Assembly: GCF_000003815.2 (NCBI RefSeq)
Contig: NC_049993.1
Coordinates: 1,460,774-1,524,773 of the forward strand
Length of the DNA stretch: 64,000 bases
Direction of reading: 5' to 3'
DNA from: Branchiostoma floridae
Lineage: Eukaryota; Chordata; Leptocardii; Amphioxiformes; Branchiostomatidae
A model generated the notes under the pieces. That model ran no database searches and had not been told where the DNA came from. It saw only the letters and a program-made list of their open reading frames with translations. The translations under genes were made by a program, and so were the position numbers. Positions 49,101-58,100 of this stretch are shown piece after piece. The number at the start of each line of letters is the position of its first letter. Within the stretch, counting starts at the first letter, position 1.

Positions 49101-52100
49101 GTCATGTTGTAAAATTGTAAATATGATGCAATTGTCATTACTTAGATCGCCGTCTAAAGATCAACTGTGGGGGAGAGGAAGCTTGTAGGTGGAAATAAAG
49201 GCCGAGGACGCTCTCGTGGTGCCCGTGCAGGCGGAAGATGACGTGGTCGAGTAGCTAGATTGAGACCTCACCGCTCTGCTGTTAAAGTCTCATTTCTTTA
49301 AATCTTAGCCAAAATGTATTGCATGGTCTTTATTTTCTGTTATTCAGTAGCCAATTGTTCGTGCTTTTGTATTTCATAGTATCAGTGCCATCAAACATAC
49401 CATGATGCTTTTCTTGTAGATAGTAGCATAACGGATACGTGCAGAATTGAAAAAAAAAACAGTTTAAATGAAGTACCTTTTGAATTGTAAATATCGATAG
49501 ACCTGTGCTTGGTTTGGATATCATATACTACAAGTGAAACTGTCTATATCATCTCAAAGGGAAAAGGAAACCGTTAAATGAATTTATCATATTTATTTTC
49601 GTTTAAGCTATGTTTTGGGCAGAGATCTAGTCACGTGTAACCATGGAATAGTAACTATGGCTTTATCATGTTCATTTATTTATATTCATAGGAGCGTCTG
49701 GAATATATGACATGTAATATAGAACTCTTCTTGCATACTTATTGTCGATGACCTGAGTGTAATGGACTATAATACACTGATCAAAAGTTCACTTTGTTGT
49801 GGGTGTGTCATATAAGTAAAACTGTATATCGTACCTCACCTTGTTCACGTCAGGACGGGCCCGTGTCCCCATGTGTCAGGTCGGGTGAGAAACTCCAAAG
49901 TGCCGGACTTGAACTTCCTCTGGTGTCGGACTTGATGGAGGAACACCACTGTGGTGTCGGACTTGCCCTCTCGTGGAGACAGAGTGCCCCTTGTGTCGGC
50001 CTTGGCGAGGGGAGTTCCCTCGTGTAGTACCTGAAGACAGCCAGCGTGCCCCTAGTATGTAGGACTTGCGAGGGGAGTCCCCTCGTGCTGGAACTGGAGA
50101 CAGCGTGCCCCTTGTGTCGGCCTTTGCGAGGGGAGTTACCTCGTGTAGGACCTGAAGACAGCCAGCGTGCCCTTATGTAGGACTACGAGGGGAGTCCCCT
50201 CGTGCTGGAACTCCTACCGCGGATTTGACGAGGGGAGTCCCCTCGCGTAGTGGTTGTTGACGTTAAGGCGAGGGGAGTTTCCTCGTTAACCCCATAGATC
50301 TAAGTCTCAATGGCTGTCCTTTTGATTTTGTGGCAGTCACACGAGGGGAGTTCCCTCGTTACCCCAGAGATCTAAGCCTCTAGAGTTCACTTTTTAAATT
50401 TTTCTGTGTCTTTAATTTTTGATATCACAGTCTAAAAGGCTTTGATTTTAAGTTTTGTCGTCTTGATATTTCAATATTCAAGACGAAAAAAGGGGAATAA
50501 ATTAGATTTTCCCCTTTAGATTTGGATCGTGTTCTATACTCAAGCAGAAGTTGTTACAACCGAAATGGTTAATCCTGCGTACAATGACAGCTTGCCACAA
50601 AGTGCAACCGAAGAAGGTAACAATTTATATTGTTGCTGCTTCCGATTTAAAACCTATCATACAAATAATTTTGTAGGATAGTTTGATGGAGCCAAAGGCA
50701 TTTTCAGGGGTACAAAATAGGATCCTGAATGTCAACTTTCTACTAATATCTTTGTTTAGAAAACAGTGCGAGGGCAGATCAATAAGTTCTCAGCGCCACC
50801 GAGAAGTAATAATCACAACTCAAATTTCCAGGCAGAACTTCGTAATATGTATTCGTAATATGAAGCCTTTATCAATATTCTATAAATTTCAAAGAATTAC
50901 AGTCATTACTTTCCAAGTCAAGTCTTCTTCAAAATTAGTAGGTAAGTGGTGAGAAAAACAAGGTTGGACTGTGATCAGTGTGGGGCGAGTTCACCATGCT
51001 GTAAATTCTTTAAAGACATTGTCAAAATGTTTGATAAGGATTCCCTTCGTATTTCAAGTAGAAAGAAGTGTCACCGAATTCTAAGCAGCGCAAGTTGACC
51101 CGCACACCTCTGGCCGCAGCTCAATCGCCCATGGTTTTCTTTCTCTCTTACCTACCGTTATATGGTGTCACCTGCAAAGTGATGATCACAATAACTTGAA
51201 TTTTGGTACACATTCATAAACGACTTTATACTTGACATCTAGGCTTCAAAATAAGAGTTGTGCTTATTATTTCTGGGTGAGGCCAAGGACTTATTGATCA
51301 CCCCTCGTAAACCATGTGCATATAAACATGTACGTACTCCGTATCGAGGGCAGCCATTTTTTCCCGATCATGCTCGAACCTGACCGATGAGTTTATCACG
51401 TGATCATGTAATGTTTCGATTTGCCAACGGGCGAATTGGTTTCGAGCTTGGCAAAATTGGTTGAGGATTATATACTTATTCACTGGTGGTCCCAATAAAT
51501 AAAGTCTCTATGTGTGTCCTGTTCTTACCCTGATTTAAAGGGACAAAAAATGAAAAAAAAGTGATGCAAATGAGCTCACAACGGAGATGAAAAAGTCAAA
51601 ATATTACAAACTGCCTTAATATAAATATTTTTAGTTTTAACGCAATGATATGACATTTTGCGTCTTTACCCAGGGTTCATTGTTGCTGTGTTGTTGTTGT
51701 GTCGATGTACAGGCGTGTCGTTGCACTAGCTTTGTGTTAAGCATTTTAACTGTATAATATCAATATTTGAAATGTACGATATTAAATAATGTACATCTAA
51801 AGTAGTGGAATACGAAACGCATTTCATTCCCAGGTGTCCATTAAACTACACCGTAGCGAACCACATTGTTGGAAGAAAAAAAAACAACAATAATTATATT
51901 CCCCAGGTTTCTCACATTTGCGGACAAAAGAAAGCCGTTTTTCTCTTACAATTTCAAAACCCACAAAAATAAAAAAAGGGGGACTCTTTGTCTTCCTCTG
52001 CTTCCAATGAAGAAATAAAACCCAAACTATCTAGACATAGAATTCGAGTAGTCTCTTTGTATGACAATATCTATCTCACTTCATTGTTACATGCATATTC

Positions 52101-55100
52101 CCTATCTTATTTCTACCATGTACTTGCAATTAGCCAACAAACATGAACTTGTAAATAAAATTTCTTATACTTAATAATTGGTTCCAGGAAACACTTGTGA
52201 ACATGCCTCCGCTTGTAATAAAGAAGCGGATATTCCTGGTTACGATGGACCTGAGGGACAATTGCGGGGCAACCAGCTTGCAGTGGTGACGAAGGGCATG
52301 GAAAACCCTGCATACGGGATAGCGCCACAAGGAAAAGCAAATCAAGGTAATTTTTGTTGTTGTTGTTTATTGACTACTTTAGTTGTTGACAACTTATTAC
52401 AGTCTGCAACATCTACTCTTCCAGGAGTAATAATTACACATAACACTTGTACACATAACATGCACAACATATAACATGTCATTCAAAATATCATTAAAAT
52501 ACGCAAGTGCCTTATCAAAGGTATCAAGAAATAATGTGCCATTTTCTGAGCTTCGATGTCCAACATCTTGGATGTACTCACAGTTTGTTTCTCGTATGCT
52601 AGTTGGTTCTATTCGGATGAGTCTTTATATGTGAAAGATTGGTCTTTTGTTTCTCAGTTGATTGTTTGTCGGGTTTGCCAAGGTATTAGTTTCTCCAATA
52701 CTGAATTCTAAGCTATCTTAAGGTATATAAATGCTAGTAAAATCACTTTTCTTATAAGCATAATGTCCTAAATGCAATGTATTGTTTGTCTGACTATTTT
52801 CATTCGGCATTTTCAGAACATGTGACCCTTATTACATTGTATGAAAATCGTTTATACAAAATTTACATACAATCATCCAGTACAGAGATTTTCAAAAGGC
52901 TGCGATGCAGACTGATTGAGTCACGTGTCATAGTTGATCTGATATAGTGAAAGGTTTCGTCAGAAAATCATTTGATCGAAAGCTGAAAAGTATATACGTT
53001 TAGGCAAAAGCAAGTAAATTCTATGGATGACAATTCCTATGCAGAGTGCAAAAATAATGAGATAGCGCAAAAAACAAGATTGGTGAACAACAATATGGTT
53101 ATTTTCAAAATAGACACCATAAACGCTGAAACAAGATTTGAAGTGACAAAATGTGGGCATTCATTCCTGTATCAAAGAATCGAACTAGTGCAGTAAAACT
53201 GACACTATTAAAGTAGACTGGTATCACTTGCCAAACAACATTCTTGGCATCCATACCTCTCTTGTGTCACTTCTACAAGTATGATTGTAAGGCCACAACA
53301 CAACATGTTTGCCTATTTGGTCTATCTGACCATCGAAAAGAGAAAATTTTATTTTTCTGAAATCAGGTAAAAATACATGAGCGCGCTTATGTCGTCTATA
53401 AAATTTACTTACTGTGGCCTTAGTATATTCTATATTTTCAATTTAGATTCACCAGGTACAAGTGAGCCTGAGGTGGAAAATCACTTTGAAGACATTGACT
53501 CTCTGAAAACAAATGTGCAAGATGGAAATGTCAGCAACATCTCAACAAGAGGTAGGATGAATCAAAATCAAAGCTCAGTCGACGACGTTCAACAAGGACC
53601 AGCAGGAGGAGGTAAGAAAAAGTAAAATGAGACTAGAAAGGCCAACATTTGCTTGAGAGAAAATACAGCATTTTTCAGCCATCGCCCTCCCTATGCAACA
53701 AAGGATTCTTACTTTTTACCAAAAATGAATCTTACGAATTTCCCTCATGCAAGAATGAACACCCAGTTGAATTTGCACAACAGAACAGTCCAGAGATACT
53801 CCTACTAAAAACATGGCCTTTTGAGTACGAAACCGAATCCAAAATTGAATTTAGCAAAAAAGTAAAGGTTCCCCCTGTGCATGAAAGGTTACAAAAATCA
53901 TTTTGAAGTGGTCCATGCCCAAAATCATGCATGGGTCATTTAAATATCTAGTGCATCCCAGTTCCAAAATTTAGGTCATTTGTTCAACCTGTGTACAGGA
54001 GCCAAAAGTGGCCTTCTTTTGTAAAAAAAATTGCAACAAAAAACGCAAAATTAGGGATTTTGTTGTACTGTATGCCCAAAGTGTTTTTTTCTCTATGTGC
54101 GCATGTGTGTGTGTGTGTTTTTTTTTTTTGTGGGGGGGGGGGGGGCACTCCTATAACAAATTTCAGATCATTTGGATGTAAAACCAGGAGTACCAGAGCC
54201 GTACTTATTTTGTCAAAAATTACCAAAACTCGCAAAATTACCATTTTGTTGTAATATATGTCAAAATTGTTAGGACAGCTATGTTGACATATTATCAAGG
54301 CACCTGTATGCCAAATGTCAGACCATTCGGTTGTCGGGCCAGAGCACGTGGCCAAAATAAACAGTTTTGGTCTAAAATGAAAAAAAAAACTCCAAAAATC
54401 ATTTTAGTGGCAGATTTGAAAAAATATATATATTGGGGGTATTCACTACTACTCTACACTTGTGCCAAAATTCAAGTTATTCGGTCCAGGAACGACGGAG
54501 ATGAAGCGTTTAAAAGATTTGACAGGAAAAAGAAGTAGAAACGTTACGAATACAATATATTTCACCATGCCTGCGGTATAACTTAAATATGAATACAGAA
54601 AAGTTACTGTATCATGAATTAACTTAGATTACGGCTAAATGTAAAGGTGAATAGTCCAGTCAAGTCAAGTTAAATCTAGTAAAGAATTCTGCACTGGCGT
54701 GGATTAAAGTAGAGTAGACTAGAGTAGCGTAGCATAGAGTAAAGTAGTGTAGAGTAGCATCGTGTAGAACAAAATAAAGTTAAATGAGTGATGTGAAGTA
54801 GTTTAACCCTAATTAGACGGGGGGTGGGGGGCTTTTGAGGCCTGCGCCAACTTTAATGCCGTATAACGCCAGAACGGCTTATGCTAGAGCCACCAAATTT
54901 TAAGAGTTTTCCTAAAAAATGTTGGCAACAATTTCACAAAGTTTTGAAAAAATTCCATTTTTTCGTGCTGTCATGGCAACCGTTTGTTGACAGAAAATCG
55001 CTAACTTCTGTTCTAATAATGCATTTTTAACGTTTATTTGCTATATTTCTGCTATTTCTTCGTGTTGCCATGGTAACCGTTTGTTGACAGGCAGTTTTGC

Positions 55101-58100
55101 CAAAAATCACTATTTTTGGTTTTAGCTCATACGAGCTACTCAAGACAACTCCACGCCGACGATTTTGCACCGGAAAGCCAGCTCTGGCATTGAAAAAAAA
55201 AGTTAAAGGACATCGAAAGAAAGGGAGAAAGGCGAGTAAACTGACATTTAAGTTTAATGTCAGTTTACTTCACCTTTCTCCCTTTCTTTCGATGTTCTAT
55301 GATTAAAGATTACAAGAGGCAGAAAGCTACCCAACACACGGAAGCGTCTACACCTCACAGGGTCTTCATTAGCTAGCGCCCAGAAGTTGGAGTTCATATT
55401 TCAGATATCATCTCTCTGTGTCGAAGGCACTTGTCATGAAAAGAATGCCCAACCGACGTAAACGCCGTTTCGTTGTTCTAAAGAACGCCCAAATGACGTC
55501 ACGGGCGAAGGCATTTGTTCCAGAAGACAAATGTTCTGTTTTACATCTATTTGCTATATTACTGCTATTTTGTTACATAAATAAAATCTTATATTATGTA
55601 GCATATCTTTCATAATTAGATATGCATAAGTTATGCTAATTTCATGACGTCATCAGCCCAAATCCAAGATGGCGGACTGTATGGCCAGACCAAGAATAAC
55701 TAGCTTATCATTCCTTAGAATTTTTGACTACTTGGTATTTTTTTCATCAAAATCCATCTAAATCAATGTATTTAGTCTACTTCCATTGCCTTTTGTGATT
55801 ATTCATTGCCGAAAAAGGATTTGTGAAAGTTCAAGGTGGTTGATATAATCTGGCGGAGCCCAACTGGTATCTTACATTTGCATGACGTAATTTTATGACG
55901 TCATTCTGACGTCATTGATGTTTCTATTGGCAACAAAAGTCGTAACAAACATCATCATTCTGTTATCTGCACTTGCTGTTACATTTTTGGAGCAAAACTT
56001 AAAGTTTTCTGAGAGTACCTTTTTTCATGGGTCCGGCCAATACAATCAAATTGATGGCGCCATCAGTTCAGTTCATAATTACGTCATATTACGTTATCGT
56101 AATGTCAAACGTCATATAGCTGTCATATATTATGTCTATAATACTTCCTAAACATTTGTTGGCCACACAACACGTCTTTCAATAATTATAGGACTTAGAA
56201 ATGGAGGGCCCCCGTCCAGGAAAGCCAAAAAGCCCGGCTGAATAGGGTTAAGGATGCATTGAAGAGAAAAATGATAACTTCAAGTTAGTTAATATAGATT
56301 ATATGTCCCCTGAGTGCAGGCCAAGTTTTTGATAAGTCAATCAGCTACCTTCGTCAAGTTTACAGCAGCTTATTCCTCCAAACCTTTGCTGCGGTCCCGA
56401 TTAGAAGTTTCCTGCATCCCCTCACTCCGGTTTATAAGTTCAGAATGGTAATAATAATAACCAATCAATTATAGATTATATTATTATATATTATAAGAAA
56501 ATCACAGGTGGCAGGGTGCGCAGATGTTAACATACTGGCAACACCAAATCCGTAGGTGTTTTTGGTTCCTTTAGACAAATTAGCCGAGAGGCTCGGTGGG
56601 CATCACTACACCGTCAATGGGGCAGAGGGGAATGGCGAGTATTGAACTCAGGACCTACTGATTCCGATTCCAACGCTCTAACCCTTGCGCCTCACAGACA
56701 CCAACACATACTATGAATGATAACTGTGAATGTAAGTAGTCATTTTTTCGGGGCGGTTTTTTTTTCAGGTGCCATACACGACAGTTCCTGGATTAGAAGG
56801 ATGTTCCCAACTACCCTTTCTCGACTTATCTGTGTCGTGGCCATCGCTGCTGTTGTTATGTGTGTGTTGGCATCGACAGTGATCATCATTAAGTCGACGA
56901 CCATCTCCAAAAACCAGGTTTGTACGACCACGGTTTTAGTTAATATGTAATATGGCGATGAACCTTAGGGCCCCTTCACAAGAGAGCAAAATTGAGCCGG
57001 AATGCCATCAGAATGAATTCTTATCTATCCTGGTAATTCGTAGTGTATTCTAAAAATTCTTGCTTCAGATATTTGTGCACATTTGTTTGGCTTGTAAATC
57101 CTCAAAGTAAATCCTCATTAATCCAATATTTGATGTCTTGTGAAAAGTATCCCCCGATACTGTTGCATTCATTTTCTCCTGATTTTCTTGTAACACTCAT
57201 TTGGAATTATGTGTGTTATAATTTGTATCTTCGTTTGATGTGGTGGGCTTTCTTATTGAATAGTCATTGGGGCCTCTCGGCCGTAACGTTTTCTGGAACC
57301 ATGCAGGGAATCATTGTTTTATGAGGACGATTGTTTTACCTACGTATTCATAAATGATTATTTGTTCGCAATGATTTCAATGTTCATCAACATGGAAATA
57401 TTGGGATCGTGAAATGCTCTGAATCAATGGGATCAATGAATAAGCCAGTAGATAATCAGTTATGCCTTCAATTACCAGAGTTACCAACCTAGGATTGATG
57501 TCTTCAGTCGTACTTTCTCAGAACTATCGTAGAGTGGAATTTGTTAATACCAAGCACAGTAGGGGCATCTTCTCTAGATAGTTTTAAAGAAAGCTTGCAG
57601 ATAGATATGCAAAAGTTAGGTGTGACGGGTCATTTCGGTGTAATATACTAAAGTAACCGCACCGCGTGCCTGCGAAGCTAGTGGGTTTCGCCGAAGGGCA
57701 TTTATACCTGCATGTACAAATAGTTGATCGTTGATGTCTCCCATTTTAAGAAACGGGTCCTCACTACGGAATCTCCACAACCTTCGACGCTGCAACACAA
57801 GATGACGGCCTCTGCAAACCAGACTGCAGCCACGGTGATTCTGACGGAGTCTCCCAGTACCCTGCCAACAGAAAGGAGCCGTTTCTGCTGTAAGGCACAT
57901 AACTACCCTGCTTTGAAGTCTTCGAACGGGGCTGTTTTTTTTTCGGGGGGGGGGGGGGGTACTTTGGTACATGGTTCTTGATTTTCAACGTTGGTTAGGT
58001 TCCCTTGTGCCGGAAAGGGAAAAACTATCTTCCACAGGAAACTCTCTTCCTCGACAAAACCCTTTCCCGGCACAAGAGAACCTAGCCAACGTTAAAAATC

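Larger units (their letters stand above)
35285..50533. mobile_element. Giant palindromic (foldback) element, 15.2 kb, 4-bp target duplication
   Basis: The outer ends are exact inverted repeats: AACACGATCC at 35285 and GGATCGTGTT ending at 50533. CTAT flanks both sides (35281-35284 and 50534-50537). Arms of about 4.6 kb (left 5.6 kb with a retroelement insertion) match with few differences. Similarity continues inwards at lower identity to about 41.8 kb and 44.95 kb. The core contains MITEs, an exon-like minus-strand frame and a 100-N gap, so the true length is uncertain. I recognise no transposase. The 4-bp duplication is compatible with several cut-and-paste superfamilies, and the long arms with internal tandem repeats recall Galileo/FB foldback elements. 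The superfamily is unresolved. Confidence 0.88.
45895..50533 (-). repeat. Right arm of giant element
   Basis: Reverse complement of the left arm without the retroelement, so it preserves the empty insertion site. It starts near TTCTCCGAACTGTGTGAATG and ends GGATCGTGTT. Confidence 0.93.

Noticed and set aside
35285..50533. Assembly artefact joining two haplotypes head to head
   Set aside because: The flanks beyond the arms are not mirrored, the arms differ by a 1-kb insertion and small indels, and the element is bounded by a target duplication inside a rejoinable exon. The core gap still leaves the exact length open.
35285..50533. Maverick/Polinton or ProtoRAG identity for the giant element
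   Set aside because: The termini are AACACG, not AG/CT or CACTATG-like. The duplication is 4 bp, not 6 or 5, and no polymerase, integrase or RAG-like frame is visible.
53649..53906. 85-codon open frame
   Set aside because: Lies just after the exon 4 donor, in an A-rich repeat stretch, with no partner splice sites or family resemblance.
56640..56705. Functional tRNA gene on the minus strand
   Set aside because: The A- and B-box-like words are present, but the arms do not pair and the B box is degenerate; a SINE relic fits better.
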